A stretch of DNA of 64,000 bases, from positions 1,107,001 to 1,171,000 of the forward strand of contig NC_003063.2 in the NCBI RefSeq assembly GCF_000092025.1, read 5' to 3'. A model generated the notes under the pieces. That model searched no databases. It saw only the letters and a program-made list of their open reading frames with translations, and was not told where the DNA came from. Position 1 is the stretch's first letter. Each line of letters starts with the position of its first letter. A program made the position numbers and the translations under genes. Positions 52,339 through 63,140 of the stretch are shown here, piece by piece. Origin of the DNA: Agrobacterium fabrum str. C58 (GTDB lineage: Bacteria > Pseudomonadota > Alphaproteobacteria > Rhizobiales > Rhizobiaceae).

Positions 52339-53337
52339 TTAAAGGGCGGCCTTGACCTTTTCCGCGACTTCAGGAGAGACCCAGCCCTTCCAGAGGGCTT
52401 CGTTTTCCTTCAGGAATTGCTTGGCGCCGTCTTCACCGGTTGCCTGGTTGTCGGTCATCCAGGCGATCAACTTGTTGACAGTGGCGTTGGTCCAGGCGCG
52501 CTTGTTGAGATAGTCCATGGCCGGGCCGGCACGGTCGGCAAAGCTCTTGCTGACGAGCGTCTGCACGTCATCCACTTGCCATGCGTTTGGCTTCGGGTCC
52601 GGACAATCGGCAACCGAGGTGCAGCGCTTCCATTCGGCCGCATCATATTCCGTGCCGAAACCGAGCTTCACCATCTCATATTTGCCGAGCAACGACGTGG
52701 GGGCCCAATAATAACCGACCCATGGCTGCTTGGCTTCGTAAGCCTTGGCGATGGAACCGTCGAGGCCTGCGGCCGAGCCGGTATCGACGAGGGTGAAGCC
52801 CGCCTTTTCACCGCCGAAAGCCTTGAAGAGCTGTGCGGTGACAACAGTGCCGCCCCAGCCCTGCGGGCCGTTGAACACGGCGCCCTTGGACTTGTCTTCC
52901 GGCGCGGGGAACAGTTCGGGGTGTTTGAAAAGGTCAGGAATGGTCTTGAGATCGGGATTGGCATCGGCGAGATATTTCGGAATCCACCAGCCCTGGACGG
53001 CACCGTCCGACAGGATCTTGGCGGCCGCGACGACCTTGCCGCCTTCCAGTCCGTGCTTGACGATTTCCGGCTGCAGGCTGACCCAGGCCTCGGGGGCGAT
53101 ATCCGGCTGGCCTTTTTCGGCCATGGAGGTCAATGTCGGCACGGTGTCGCCAGTCACGATTTCGGCGGAGCAACCATAGCCTTTTTCAAGAATGAACTTA
53201 TCGAGATTGGCGGCGACTTCGGCGGATTGCCAGTTCATGCTGGCGATCGTCACGTTTCCGCAGTCGGCGGCATAGGCCGCGCCGCCTGAAAAGGCGAAGC
53301 CGGCAGAAAGAATTGTGGCACCCAAAAGTATTTTCAT
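52339..53337 (-). CDS. Periplasmic glycine betaine/choline-type binding protein
   Basis: A 332-residue OpuAC-family protein with signal peptide MKILLGATILSAGFAFSGGAAYA. The mature part begins DCGNVTIASMNWQSAEVAANLD and has TGDTVPTLTSMAEKGQPDIAPEAW, VQGWWIPKYLAD, TGSAAGLDGSIAKAYEAKQPWVGYYWAP and DCPDPKPNAW. The tryptophans in QGWW, GWGG and PW are those that usually form the cage for quaternary amines. The ATG at 53337 follows AGAGGG. The ligand may be glycine betaine, choline or proline betaine. The gene is divergent from a hybrid sensor kinase. Confidence 0.9.
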   Translation of the reverse strand: MKILLGATILSAGFAFSGGAAYAADCGNVTIASMNWQSAEVAANLDKFILEKGYGCSAEIVTGDTVPTLTSMAEKGQPDIAPEAWVSLQPEIVKHGLEGGKVVAAAKILSDGAVQGWWIPKYLADANPDLKTIPDLFKHPELFPAPEDKSKGAVFNGPQGWGGTVVTAQLFKAFGGEKAGFTLVDTGSAAGLDGSIAKAYEAKQPWVGYYWAPTSLLGKYEMVKLGFGTEYDAAEWKRCTSVADCPDPKPNAWQVDDVQTLVSKSFADRAGPAMDYLNKRAWTNATVNKLIAWMTDNQATGEDGAKQFLKENEALWKGWVSPEVAEKVKAAL

Positions 53338-53700
53338 TTTTGTTCCCTCTGGTCGCGGTGTGGCGAAGACCCGGGCGCTGACGGCACCGCGACCGCCAGC
53401 ACCCTTATTGAGGCTTAATAATTTCTTTGTGGCCATTCCGTTTGCGGCAGTTTCTGGCGTATTGAGGATGGCAATCGGTAAGCAAAGCCGCTTGTGAAGG
53501 GTTTTATTAGTGAAATTTTCGGTGCGAAGGCTCTGAATTTTCACGTTCTTTAGCGGTTGCGACACGAAATTTGTGACGTGGTGGAACTTTTTCGATTTTT
53601 TGAAAAACCTCTGGAACAATAAGCGGAAGTTTCTGTTTTCTTGGACTTTTCTCTCGTCGTGTATTACGGGAGGTTTCCTCTCGATTTGTGGTGATGTTGA
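53338..53700. other. 363-bp divergent intergenic region
   Basis: This AT-richer gap lies between the betaine-type binding protein gene (minus) and the hybrid kinase gene (plus). It should hold both promoters and any osmotic control site. No coding region, tRNA or convincing long inverted repeat was recognised. AGGAGG-like GGGAGG at 53669-53674 is too far from the kinase ATG to be its ribosome site. Confidence 0.5.
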
Positions 53701-56676
53701 ATGACCAATCTTCGTGCTGCCCCGGTATGGCCGATCGGTGGCGGTGAAACGGGTGAGCTTGTGCGCCGCTTCGACTGGTCGAAGACATCGCTCGGTCCTA
53801 TTTGCGACTGGCCGCAAAATCTGAGGCAGAAGGCCAATTCCGTCGTCAACTCTCCTATTCCGCAAGTGCTGATGTGGGGGAGCGACCATGTGATGATCTA
53901 CAATGACGGTTATGCCGAGATCGCCGGCAATTATCACCCGCGGGCACTTGGCGGAACGGTGCCCGGCATCTGGCCGGAAATATGGGACTGGAACAGCCGC
54001 ATCCTGGAAGCCGGTTTCCGCGGCGAGGTGATGGCCTATCGCGACCAGCCAATGACGCTCATGCGACATGGCGTGCCGGAAGAGGTGATCTTCGATCTGT
54101 TCTACACGCCGATCTATAACGAGGGCGGCACGGTGGACGGCGTTTTATGCACCGTGCTTGAAAATACCGATAAGGTGAGGGCGCTGGAGGCGCTTGAGCA
54201 GAGCCGCATGGAGCTTAGCCGGCTGACGAATGCCCTGCCTATTCTGGTCGGATATGTCGATCGTGACTACGTCTATAGATTCGCCAATGACGGCTATCTG
54301 GAATGGTTCGGACGACGTGCCGAGGAGGTGATCGGCCGCAGCGTGCCCGACATCGTCGGCGCGGCGTTTTTCGAAGCCCGCAGGACCTATCTCGACCGGG
54401 CGCTTGCCGGTGAGAAGATCGTTTCCGACACGGTGATCCGCAGGCCGGACGGCAGCCTGCGCGCCGCCGAAATCAGCTATGTGCCGCGCTATATTTCGGA
54501 TGGCTCCATCGATGGCATCTATGTGCTGATCATCGACATCGAGGAACGCAAGCGCTCGGAGCAGGAAATCCTCATCAGCAACAACCGTTTCCGCGCAGCG
54601 GTGGAGGCGGTGCATGGCGTGTTGTGGACCAACAGCGCCGATGGCAGGATGCGGGGCGAGCAGCCCGCCTGGACCGCCATGACCGGACAAACCCCTGAAG
54701 AATATCAGGATTTTGGCTGGGCGGACGCGGTTCACCCGGAAGACAGGCAGGGGTCTGTTGATAGCTGGAACAGGGCGGTCGCGGAAAAGTCGACCTACCT
54801 CTGGGAACATCGGGTGCGCCGCCATGACGGCGTCTACCGCACTTTTTCGATCCGCGGCGTGCCGATTTTCGACAAGGACGGCGCCATTGCCGAATGGGTC
54901 GGGGTTCACACGGATATTACCGAGCAACGGCAATCGGAAGACACCCTCAAGGAACATGCCAGTAATCTCGAGCGCGAGATTCGTCACCGCATCCGGGCGG
55001 AAGAGCAGCTTCGGCAATTGAACGAAGGCCTGGAAGCGCGTGTCGAGATGGAAATGGCGGAGCGCCGCCAGACCGAAAAGGCGTTGCAGCAGGCGCAGAA
55101 GATGGAATCCATCGGCCAGCTGACGGGCGGCGTGGCGCATGATTTCAACAATCTTCTGCAGGTGATCGCGGGCAATCTGCAATTGCTGTCTAAGGATGTG
55201 ATCGGCAATGAACGCGCCGAAAGGCGGCTGGAAAATGCGCTTGCCGGTGTCCATCGTGGTGCAAAGCTCGCCAGCCAGCTGCTGGCCTTCGGCCGCCGAC
55301 AGGCGCTGGAGCCGCGCGTCATTAATATCGCCCGTTTCGTGACCGGCATGGATGATCTTTTGCGCCGTTCGCTCGGCGAGGGGATAGAGGTGGAGGTCAT
55401 TACGTCAGGTGGTCTCTGGAACACCTATGCCGATCCCAACCAGGTGGAGAATGCGTTGCTCAATCTCGCCATCAATGCGCGCGACGCCATGGAGGGGCAC
55501 GGCAAGCTGACCATCGAAGTTGGCAATGCGGTTCTCGATCGTGATTATGCCCGCAAGCATTCCGAGGTTTCGGCGGGGCAATATGTGATGCTCGCTGTCA
55601 CCGATACGGGATCGGGCATGTCGCCTGAGATCCTCGAAAAGGTCTTCGAGCCGTTCTTTTCGACAAAACCGGAGGGCAAGGGCACCGGTCTCGGTCTTTC
55701 GATGGTCTATGGTTTCGCGAAACAATCGAGCGGCCACGTCAACATCTATAGCGAGGTGGGGCAGGGCACGACGGTGAAGATGTATCTGCCGCGCTCCGCT
55801 GCCGATGAGGACAGGGAAGTGGTGATGCCGACCGGTCCCGTCGAGGGCGGAACGGAAACCATTCTGGTGGTGGAGGATGACGAGGAAGTGCGCAACACCG
55901 TCGTTGAGACGCTTGGTGACCTCGGTTACCGGGTGCTGACCGCCCGTGATGCGCAGGCCGGCCTGACGGTGGTGGAAAGCGGCATTCCGATCGATGTCAT
56001 CTTCACCGACGTGGTGATGCCCGGGTCTTTGAAGAGCCGGGAAATGGCGCGCCGCGCGCAGGAGCGGCTGCCCAACCTCGCCGTTCTCTTCACGTCCGGT
56101 TACACGGAAAACTCCATCGTGCACGGCGGCAAGCTGGATGCCGGGGTGGAACTGCTTTCCAAGCCCTATACACGCGAAGCACTGGCACGGCGCCTTCGCC
56201 ATGTGATCGCCAATCGCAAGCAGGTATCGCTGTCGAGAGCACAACCGGCGGCCACGAACGGTTATTCCAAACTTTCCCAAACCGCGAGCGCGGTCGACAG
56301 CGAAAACAGGTCTATCCGCGTGCTGCTGGTCGAGGACGATGAGTTGATCCGGATGAATTCGACGGAAATGCTTTCGGATAGCGGTTTTGCCGTCGTCGAG
56401 GCGGGAAATGCCGCGCAGGCGCTGGAGGTGATCGAGGCGGACCCGATAGACGTTCTCGTTACCGATCTCGGCCTGCCCGACATGAAGGGCGGCGAGCTGG
56501 CGGCGGAGGCCCTGCGCCGCAAGCCGGGGCTTGCCATCGTGTTTGCGACGGGTGACAGCCATCTGCCGGAAGGGGCGCCCGAAAGCGCGGTGCTGCTGAC
56601 CAAGCCCTATGACGAGCAGCAGATCGTCGCGGCCGTCGAACGGGCTCATACGGCAAAGGCGACGGGGGCGGAATAG
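53701..56676 (+). CDS. Hybrid histidine kinase with three PAS domains and two receivers
   Basis: A 991-residue cytosolic sensor. The N-terminal PAS-like domain (about 1-165, [21 protein letters not shown]) is followed by two further PAS domains (about 180-290 and 295-415, ending in EERKRSEQE and [12 protein letters not shown]), a coiled coil, HisKA with His480 in [12 protein letters not shown], and HATPase ([28 protein letters not shown]). Two receiver domains follow, with Asp770 (FTDVVMPG) and Asp922 (VTDLGLPD). No membrane span is seen. The AHDFNNLLQ pattern is typical of rhizobial hybrid kinases; signals and output partner are unknown, and no separate effector gene is adjacent. Confidence 0.9.
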   Translation: MTNLRAAPVWPIGGGETGELVRRFDWSKTSLGPICDWPQNLRQKANSVVNSPIPQVLMWGSDHVMIYNDGYAEIAGNYHPRALGGTVPGIWPEIWDWNSRILEAGFRGEVMAYRDQPMTLMRHGVPEEVIFDLFYTPIYNEGGTVDGVLCTVLENTDKVRALEALEQSRMELSRLTNALPILVGYVDRDYVYRFANDGYLEWFGRRAEEVIGRSVPDIVGAAFFEARRTYLDRALAGEKIVSDTVIRRPDGSLRAAEISYVPRYISDGSIDGIYVLIIDIEERKRSEQEILISNNRFRAAVEAVHGVLWTNSADGRMRGEQPAWTAMTGQTPEEYQDFGWADAVHPEDRQGSVDSWNRAVAEKSTYLWEHRVRRHDGVYRTFSIRGVPIFDKDGAIAEWVGVHTDITEQRQSEDTLKEHASNLEREIRHRIRAEEQLRQLNEGLEARVEMEMAERRQTEKALQQAQKMESIGQLTGGVAHDFNNLLQVIAGNLQLLSKDVIGNERAERRLENALAGVHRGAKLASQLLAFGRRQALEPRVINIARFVTGMDDLLRRSLGEGIEVEVITSGGLWNTYADPNQVENALLNLAINARDAMEGHGKLTIEVGNAVLDRDYARKHSEVSAGQYVMLAVTDTGSGMSPEILEKVFEPFFSTKPEGKGTGLGLSMVYGFAKQSSGHVNIYSEVGQGTTVKMYLPRSAADEDREVVMPTGPVEGGTETILVVEDDEEVRNTVVETLGDLGYRVLTARDAQAGLTVVESGIPIDVIFTDVVMPGSLKSREMARRAQERLPNLAVLFTSGYTENSIVHGGKLDAGVELLSKPYTREALARRLRHVIANRKQVSLSRAQPAATNGYSKLSQTASAVDSENRSIRVLLVEDDELIRMNSTEMLSDSGFAVVEAGNAAQALEVIEADPIDVLVTDLGLPDMKGGELAAEALRRKPGLAIVFATGDSHLPEGAPESAVLLTKPYDEQQIVAAVERAHTAKATGAE

Positions 56677-56700
56677 GCCGCCCGCCGTCTTGTCGCCGGC

Positions 56701-57645
56701 TCAGTAACCGCGGATCATGTCGACCGTGTCCGGTAGCCTGCCGGTCTCCCGCCAGATGCGGACGTTCCCCGCCACGATGCGGGCCGAACTCTCCCGGCTT
56801 GTCGGCGCGGAAATATGCGGCAGGACGGTGACTTTCGGGTGCCGCCAGAACGACGAAGCCGTCGGCAGCGGCTCCTGTTCGAAGACATCGAGAACGGCGT
56901 GGGAAATCCGGCCGGAATCGAGAGCAGAGAGCAGGTCATCGGCGACAATGACGGCGCCACGGGCGAAATTGATGAGTGCGGCCCCCTGTTTCATCACGGC
57001 GAGACGTCCGGCGTCGAGAAGCCCGCGCGTCGCATCGGTGAGCGGCACGAGGCAGACGAGAATGTCGCTTTTTTCGAGCAATGTTTGCAGCCCGTCATCG
57101 CCGGTCAGTGTTTCCACACCCGCAATTGCCTTCTCCGAACGGCTCCAGCCACTGACGTTGAAACCGGCATGGGTGAGGCGCTCCGCTGCCGCCCTTCCGA
57201 GCGCCCCAAGGCCGAGCAGGCCGATGGTCATCTCGCCGGGGTGACGATAGTCCAGCTCCTGCCAGAGCGCCTTTTCTTGGTTCTTGCGATAGGCCGGCAT
57301 GTCGCGCTGCAGATAGTAGGTCCATGCGAGCACGGCTTCCGCCATCACACGGGAAAGCTCGGGGTCCTTTAATCGAACGATGGGCGGGGCTTTTTCACCC
57401 AGTTCCAGCACCAATCGCTCAACACCTGCCCACAGGCTGTGGATCCATGTGAGGCTAGGAAGTGCGGCAATATCGGCGGGATCGGGATTGGCGACGATGG
57501 CGAAATCCACCCGGCTTTTCTGTTCCGCGCTCAATTCGGAAAAGGAAAGGATGTCTTCTTCCGGCATGGCGGCGCGCAGCGCCTGTTTCCAGACGGCTTC
57601 CGTTTCCGCATTCATCCGCGAAACAAAGGCGATGGGTGATGGCAT
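56701..57645 (-). CDS. D-isomer 2-hydroxyacid dehydrogenase, glyoxylate/hydroxypyruvate reductase A-like
   Basis: A 314-residue NAD(P)H-dependent reductase. The nucleotide-binding motif is GLLGLGALGRAAAERL, and the family signature appears as VCLVPLTDATRGLL with catalytic Arg in INFARGAVIV, Glu in DVFEQEPLP and His in LPHISAPTS. The SLWAGVERLV segment is typical of the GhrA subgroup, which reduces glyoxylate and hydroxypyruvate. The ATG at 57645 has AGGA 9 bases upstream; the frame opens 13 codons earlier. It is convergent with the hybrid kinase gene. Confidence 0.85.
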   Translation of the reverse strand: MPSPIAFVSRMNAETEAVWKQALRAAMPEEDILSFSELSAEQKSRVDFAIVANPDPADIAALPSLTWIHSLWAGVERLVLELGEKAPPIVRLKDPELSRVMAEAVLAWTYYLQRDMPAYRKNQEKALWQELDYRHPGEMTIGLLGLGALGRAAAERLTHAGFNVSGWSRSEKAIAGVETLTGDDGLQTLLEKSDILVCLVPLTDATRGLLDAGRLAVMKQGAALINFARGAVIVADDLLSALDSGRISHAVLDVFEQEPLPTASSFWRHPKVTVLPHISAPTSRESSARIVAGNVRIWRETGRLPDTVDMIRGY

Positions 57646-57769
57646 GAGATTGATCCTGCTTGCGATTTGGCTTTCCGCCATCAATGCGCATTTCGCCGGG
57701 CAATGCCATCGGTTTATCGATCGTACCCTAGCAGAAAAAAGGCCCGGTTTTCACCAGGCCGTTTCATGA

Positions 57770-60118
57770 TCAGGCATCTTCCTTTACGGGCGGCTTTGCG
57801 TCGCCGTAATAGGCCGAGAATTTCTCGTGATAATGCTCCGAGCCGCCGGGGCCGGCATAACGCTGCAATTCCGTCATGTCGGTCTTGTTGAGCACGATGC
57901 CAAGCGTCTTGTTGGCGATCTGCGGTTCGTTGGCCATCAGGTTCTGCACCATTTGGATCGGCGTTTTGCCCCATTCGGTCACGAAGACGAAGCCGTCCAC
58001 CTGCGGCGCAAAAGCTTTGGCGTCGATCACGGGAACGACAGGCGCAAGGTCAACGATGATGTAATCGCAGGCTTCGCGGGCAGAATCGATGAATTTGCGC
58101 ATGCCGGAGGAGGAGAGCAATTCACTCGAATGGGCGAACTGGTTGCTCGTGGAAACCGGCAGGATACCCATCTTGGTGCGGGTATCTACCTTCACCGCCT
58201 GCGTCCACGGAACTTCATCGAGGACGACTTCCACCAGACCGGCGGATTGGCGTGTCGTCAGCATGCGGCTGAGGCCGGGATTGCGGATATCGGCGTCCAC
58301 GACCAGCGTGCGTTTGCCTGTAGAGGCAATCAGCCCGGCGAGGTTGAGTGCCACGACCGACTTGCCTTCGTTCGGCAGGCAGGAAATGACGCCGATGACA
58401 CGGCACTGGCGCTCCTGAATGACGACATCCGCCGTCAGTTTCACGTTGCGCAGCGTTTCGGCGAAACTGGAGCGCGGGCTGTCGACGGCAAGTCGCAGCA
58501 TTTTCTGGAAGGAGACCTGCCCGCTTTCGTCAAGCGTAGCGTTCTCGCCGCCGGGGGTGGCGGCGCTGGTGCCGGCCTTGGCATTTTCCACGCCTCTTTC
58601 GCCGATGAAGGGCAGGTAGCCCAGGAAACGCATGCGCAGATTGTCTCGCACATCGTTGCCGGTGTGGAAGAAGCGATCACGAAATTCCAGAAGTGCGGCG
58701 ATACCGCCACCCAGCATTAGGCCGAGGATGACCGAAAGCGCCATGGTCATGGTCTTTTTCGGGCTGGAAGGTGATGTCGGCAGACCGGCTTCGGAAATGA
58801 TGCGGGCCTTGGCGATCGGCAGCGACTGTTTCTGCGAAGCCTCCTCGAAACGACCGAGATAGGATTGGTAGAGGGTGCGCAACGCCGTTGCCCGCTGCTC
58901 GAGTTCGCGCAACTGCACCATGGTGATATTGGCTTCGGAATTGCGGCCAGCGACCTTGTCGATATTGTCCCGCAGCGACTGAACGCGAGAATTGGCAACA
59001 TCAAACTCGTTCTTGAAGCTGCCGGTCAGCTGCTGCAATTCCTGGAAGATTTGCTGCGACAACTCTTTTTTCTCGGCGTCGAGTGCGGTCGCCTGCGGGT
59101 GGTCAGCGCCGAATTGCTGGACGATGCCGCGCTGCCGGTCGGAAATGGTGATGTAGCGCTTGCGCAAATCCTGAATGACCGAATTGTCGGTATCACGGGC
59201 GGAGACAACGGCATTGTCTACAGCCGTTTCCGGTCCACGGTCGATAATCGATTTATACTGGCTGTAGCGGGCAGATGCCGTGGCGGCATCCGCCTGCGCA
59301 GCAATCAGTTGGCCGTTAAGATCGGCAAGCTGGCTTTCCGACATGAGTTCGCCGCGTGAGGACACGATATTGTTGTCGGACCGGAACTTCTGGACTGCGA
59401 GCTCCGCCGCCTGGGCGCGCTGGTTGAGGTCGGTCATGCGCTCCTGCAACCATACGGAGGCGCGCTCGCTGGCGTCGAAATTGGCGTTCAGCTGTTCGGT
59501 AAGGTAGGCCTGCGCATAGGTCTTGGCGATCTGCGCGGCGAGTTGCCGGTCGGTCGAGCGGGTTGAGATGGCGATGACCGAGCTGCGGCCGACACGTTCC
59601 ACCGCCAGCGACTGCTGCAGCATGGCGGCCGCCTTTTCGCGGCGTCCGGCGCGGATCGCGGCCTCGGAGACCGGTGGATCGCCCGGCAGGACGAGATCGA
59701 GGATGCCGCGCACGGAAGATTTGACGAGTTCGACTGGCGACATCGGCGGATTGACGATGGTGTCGTTCTCGTCGAGCTTGGCCTTGTCGACCACGGTCAG
59801 CGCCATTTCCTTGGATTTGAGGATTTCCACGGCGCTGGCGATGCGGTTGTCGACGATCTGCGCGGCCGGCACCGGAGATTCCTCTTCCGCATAGCGGGAC
59901 AGGCTTTCATCCAAGAGCACCTGCGTCATGGCGGTGTAGACGGGGGTCGCGAGCACCAGATAGAGGCCGGCGAGAACGACGGCGGCAATGACGGAGGCGG
60001 CAATGACATTGGCACGACGCACCACGGCGGCCCACAGGCGGTCGAGGTCGATGAACGTGTCGGAATCCTTGCCGGATTCCGGAAAACCAATATTGGATTT
60101 AAAGGTCTTGTGGTGCAT
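57770..60118 (-). CDS. exoP: Succinoglycan chain-length determinant and BY-type tyrosine kinase
   Basis: A 782-residue inner membrane polysaccharide co-polymerase. The Wzz-like N-terminal domain has a membrane span near residues 37-58, a long periplasmic coiled coil (200-440), the proline-rich motif PTSPSSPKKTM before the second span (about 455-480), and a cytoplasmic kinase. The kinase has Walker A CLPNEGKS (580-587), Walker A' VVDADIRNPG (606-615) and Walker B YIIVDLAP. The C-terminus has a short Tyr cluster (RYAGPGGSEHYHEKFSAYYG) for autophosphorylation. ExoP of Sinorhizobium meliloti has the same length and controls succinoglycan size. The start ATG is at 60118. Confidence 0.93.
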   Translation of the reverse strand: MHHKTFKSNIGFPESGKDSDTFIDLDRLWAAVVRRANVIAASVIAAVVLAGLYLVLATPVYTAMTQVLLDESLSRYAEEESPVPAAQIVDNRIASAVEILKSKEMALTVVDKAKLDENDTIVNPPMSPVELVKSSVRGILDLVLPGDPPVSEAAIRAGRREKAAAMLQQSLAVERVGRSSVIAISTRSTDRQLAAQIAKTYAQAYLTEQLNANFDASERASVWLQERMTDLNQRAQAAELAVQKFRSDNNIVSSRGELMSESQLADLNGQLIAAQADAATASARYSQYKSIIDRGPETAVDNAVVSARDTDNSVIQDLRKRYITISDRQRGIVQQFGADHPQATALDAEKKELSQQIFQELQQLTGSFKNEFDVANSRVQSLRDNIDKVAGRNSEANITMVQLRELEQRATALRTLYQSYLGRFEEASQKQSLPIAKARIISEAGLPTSPSSPKKTMTMALSVILGLMLGGGIAALLEFRDRFFHTGNDVRDNLRMRFLGYLPFIGERGVENAKAGTSAATPGGENATLDESGQVSFQKMLRLAVDSPRSSFAETLRNVKLTADVVIQERQCRVIGVISCLPNEGKSVVALNLAGLIASTGKRTLVVDADIRNPGLSRMLTTRQSAGLVEVVLDEVPWTQAVKVDTRTKMGILPVSTSNQFAHSSELLSSSGMRKFIDSAREACDYIIVDLAPVVPVIDAKAFAPQVDGFVFVTEWGKTPIQMVQNLMANEPQIANKTLGIVLNKTDMTELQRYAGPGGSEHYHEKFSAYYGDAKPPVKEDA

Positions 60119-60225
60119 GGACCTACCTTGTGAATTAAAAATGGTACGCGGGAAGCCGAGCATCGCTCGCCTTCCCGCCTCCCGTTATCAGTGCGCCGGC
60201 CGCCTCCCCGGTGGCGCGATGAACG

Positions 60226-61131
60226 TCAGGCCGCCTGGACGCGGCTTTCGTGGTTTGCAATCAGTTCCTTCACCGAAGCGAGGACCTGGGCCTCCATATC
60301 CGAACGCATCAGCGAAAAGGCGACGTTGGCGGCGATGAAGCCCTGCTTGCTGCCGCAATCAAAGGTGCGGCCCGAATATTTCTGCGCGTGGAACGGCTGC
60401 TTTTCAGCAAGTCGCTTCATGCCATCGGTCAACTGAATCTCATTGCCCGCGCCGCGTTCCTGCCTGGCGAGAATATCGAAGATTTCCGGCTGCAGGATAT
60501 AACGGCCGTTCAGGTAATAATTCGAAGGCGCCTTGGACGGTTCCGGCTTCTCGACCATTTCAGTGACGGAAAAGCCGTGATTGACCTTCTGCCCGACGCC
60601 GACCACGCCATAGGACGAGACTTCTTCCGGCAGGCATTCCTCGACGCCGAGAATATTGCCGCCGACTTCGTCGTAAAGCTCCATCAGCCCGGCAATGCAG
60701 CCGCGCGCACCATAGGACACCATATCAGGCAGAAGCAGGGCGAAAGGTTCCTTGCCCACCAGTTCACGCGCACACCAGACGGCGTGGCCCAGACCGAGCG
60801 GCACCTGCTGGCGCGTATAGCTGACGGTGCCGGCAACCGGCAGCATCTTTTCCAGCTGCAGCACCTGCACGGTCTTGCCGGAGCGGGTGAGCGTGTTGAT
60901 GAGTTCGGGTGCGCTGTCGAAATAGTCCTCGATGGCGGTCTTGTTGCGGCTGGTGACGAAAATAATGTGTTCGATGCCGGCCTGCATTGCCTCGTCGACA
61001 GCATATTGCACGACCGGCCGATCGACGATCGTCAGCATTTCCTTTGGCATCGCCTTGGTGGCGGGCAAAAACCGCGTGCCGTTGCCGGCTACCGGAATGA
61101 CGGCTTTTCTGACAGTTCTGTTCAGGTCCAT
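60226..61131 (-). CDS. exoN: UTP-glucose-1-phosphate uridylyltransferase
   Basis: A 301-residue nucleotidyltransferase that makes UDP-glucose for succinoglycan. The N-terminal pattern [23 protein letters not shown] is the UTP-binding and catalytic region of the GalU family; [39 protein letters not shown] and [10 protein letters not shown] are further signatures. Its position between exoO and exoP matches the exo cluster of S. meliloti. The ATG at 61131 follows GGAGAACACG; an upstream ATG adds only six residues. The cell may have other GalU-type enzymes. Confidence 0.93.
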   Translation of the reverse strand: MDLNRTVRKAVIPVAGNGTRFLPATKAMPKEMLTIVDRPVVQYAVDEAMQAGIEHIIFVTSRNKTAIEDYFDSAPELINTLTRSGKTVQVLQLEKMLPVAGTVSYTRQQVPLGLGHAVWCARELVGKEPFALLLPDMVSYGARGCIAGLMELYDEVGGNILGVEECLPEEVSSYGVVGVGQKVNHGFSVTEMVEKPEPSKAPSNYYLNGRYILQPEIFDILARQERGAGNEIQLTDGMKRLAEKQPFHAQKYSGRTFDCGSKQGFIAANVAFSLMRSDMEAQVLASVKELIANHESRVQAA

Positions 61132-61215
61132 CGTGTTCTCCTTCATCAAGGTTTGATCTGTCCCCAGTCCCCGCGCAGAGGTCGTCCGCGCGCAAATTTC
61201 ACGAAATCTGCCTTC

Positions 61216-62196
61216 TCACCCCTGTATTTTTGCCGCAGGCGCAAACATCGCGTCCCGCAGCCTCCTCAGCCGCACTGCAATGGGCATTCTTAAATGCCCC
61301 AGCACGGCGGGATCCCTGATCGTGGTCTTCAAGGCGCCGAGTACCGAGCGGCGCTTGATGTTTTCCACCAATGTCAAAAAATTATGCGCCAGCTGCAGGC
61401 TGCGGGCTCTCGCCTGCTGCGCATCCATGGCGGCGGGCAGCAATGTGTAATGGCTCAGGAACTCCTGATCCGCCCGCATCATTGCCTCGACGTGATGAAG
61501 TTCGAGCACACGCGAAATCGAGCCTTCGCGGATATTGTAGATATAACCCGGCTTCGGTTCGATGACGCAGAGACCGCCGGCCGCAAGCGCTGAGGCGAGC
61601 AGGATATAATCCTCGCCGATGCGGATATCCTCGCGGAAACGCAGTCCCTCGTTATTGAGGAAGTCGCGCCGGAACATCGGTTTCATATAGCCGAAGTTGA
61701 AGGTGGAGCGGAACAGGATGTTGGAGGAAATGAAGTCCTCAAGCGTGAGAACCGCTCGTTCCTCCAGAAATTCTTCGGGAAACATCGTCTCCATCGGCCT
61801 GCCGTCGGTGTAGACGACATCGAGATTGTCGACCGCGACGGCGGCATTGGCGGCTTCGGCCCGGCACATCATGCAGGCGGAGCGCTCCGGGCGGATGACA
61901 TCGTCGGAATCAAGCACGGCAATCCAGCGTCCGGTCGCGGCTTCGATGCCGGCATTGCGCGCACCGCCCGGACCACGGTTTTCTTCGAGCGCAAGCAGGC
62001 GAACACGCGGATCGATGGCGGCAATCGCCTCCACGAACGTGATGGTATCGTCAGCGGAACGGTCGTCTACAACGATCACCTCCAGCGTCACCCCCCGCTG
62101 GTCGAGCGCGCTTTGAACGGCGGCTTCGATCGTATCGGCGGCATTATAGGCGGCGATGACGAAGCTGATATCGGGTGGCGAGGCAAGATTCTCCAT
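61216..62196 (-). CDS. exoO: Succinoglycan glycosyltransferase ExoO-like
   Basis: A 326-residue GT2 family glucosyltransferase. The GT-A motifs are present: FVIAAYNAADTIEAAV, VVDDRSADDT, GPGGARNAGIEAATGRWIAVLDSDD with the metal-binding DxD, and a later GEDY (acceptor region). ExoO adds one of the last glucoses to the side chain of the succinoglycan repeating unit in S. meliloti. Its ATG shares one base with the exoM stop (TGATG), so the two are coupled. The exact step is from gene order and similarity. Confidence 0.88.
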   Translation of the reverse strand: MENLASPPDISFVIAAYNAADTIEAAVQSALDQRGVTLEVIVVDDRSADDTITFVEAIAAIDPRVRLLALEENRGPGGARNAGIEAATGRWIAVLDSDDVIRPERSACMMCRAEAANAAVAVDNLDVVYTDGRPMETMFPEEFLEERAVLTLEDFISSNILFRSTFNFGYMKPMFRRDFLNNEGLRFREDIRIGEDYILLASALAAGGLCVIEPKPGYIYNIREGSISRVLELHHVEAMMRADQEFLSHYTLLPAAMDAQQARARSLQLAHNFLTLVENIKRRSVLGALKTTIRDPAVLGHLRMPIAVRLRRLRDAMFAPAAKIQG

Positions 62197-63140
62197 CAGG
62201 TCGCCTCCACCGCACCATATTGGCGGATTTCACGCACCCCGAAGGCGCCGCTCATCGAGCCCATATGCAACGCGCCACGCAGCGCATAACGATTGCGGCG
62301 CACGGCGTTGAAACCGTTCAGCGCGGCAAAGACGCCGCAATAAAGCGCCTTCGAGCCGGCCTTCAGTACCTGCACCACGCGGCGTGCACCGGGCTTTTTC
62401 TCGGCCAGCACGCGGCCATGGGTCTGGCCGGAACGGAAGCGGCGCTTGGCAAGCCACATGAAGCTCGCCCGGTTTTCCGGAACCGGCTCCGACAGCACGG
62501 CATCTTCCGCAAAGACGATGCGGCCGCCGGCGGCGTGAAGATGCGAGAAGAAATGCGTGTCCTCGCCGCCGCTCTGGCCGAGCGCCAGGGCGAAGCGCCG
62601 GCCCTTCACCGCGGGCGCTTCCATCCTGAGAAGCGTGTTGCAGGTGTAACCGGTGATGATCTCGCCATTCACCCAGACCGGAACGGTCGAGTGGAAATCA
62701 CCGCGTTTCATCCAGCCCGGGGCATTGTCCCGGTACACCGCCGTCACGGGGCCTAGAACGGTTTCCGCACCGGTTTCTTCGGCCGTTTCGAGAAGGGCGG
62801 TGAGCCAATGTGGCGGGGCGGTTTCGTCATCATCGATGAAGGCGAGGTAATCCGCCTTGCATTCCGACAGGCAGGCATTGCGGGCAATCGAAATATTCGA
62901 TTTCGGGCAATGCACATAGGTAATCTCGAACGGGGCGGTTTCGCGCAGGCGATCGACGCTCGCCTTGGCACTCGGCTGCTCGTCATTATCGGCGACGATC
63001 AAGCGAACTTTCACGCCTTCCGGCACGTCCAGCTCGAAGAGTGACAGAAGTGTGGCAACCAGCGCCGGGCGTCTGTAGGTGCAGATGCCGATATCGACGG
63101 TTTTCGAATCATGCGGGAGGGTGACGGTGTTGTCGGTCAT
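62196..63140 (-). CDS. exoM: Succinoglycan glycosyltransferase ExoM-like
   Basis: A 314-residue GT2 family glucosyltransferase: IGICTYRRPALVATLLSLFEL, LIVADNDEQPSAK, SNISIARNACLSECKADYLAFIDDDE with the DDD metal-binding motif, and GGEDTHFFSHL as catalytic acceptor region. ExoM of S. meliloti adds the fourth glucose of the repeating unit. The ATG at 63140 overlaps the exoA stop codon as ATGA; a longer frame upstream would overlap exoA extensively and is unlikely. Confidence 0.88.
   Translation of the reverse strand: MTDNTVTLPHDSKTVDIGICTYRRPALVATLLSLFELDVPEGVKVRLIVADNDEQPSAKASVDRLRETAPFEITYVHCPKSNISIARNACLSECKADYLAFIDDDETAPPHWLTALLETAEETGAETVLGPVTAVYRDNAPGWMKRGDFHSTVPVWVNGEIITGYTCNTLLRMEAPAVKGRRFALALGQSGGEDTHFFSHLHAAGGRIVFAEDAVLSEPVPENRASFMWLAKRRFRSGQTHGRVLAEKKPGARRVVQVLKAGSKALYCGVFAALNGFNAVRRNRYALRGALHMGSMSGAFGVREIRQYGAVEAT

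Noticed and set aside
52339..54069. A longer version of the betaine-type binding protein starting at 54069
   Set aside because: The added 244 codons read through the intergenic gap and the start of the divergent kinase gene, and a perfect signal peptide begins at 53337 with its own ribosome site.
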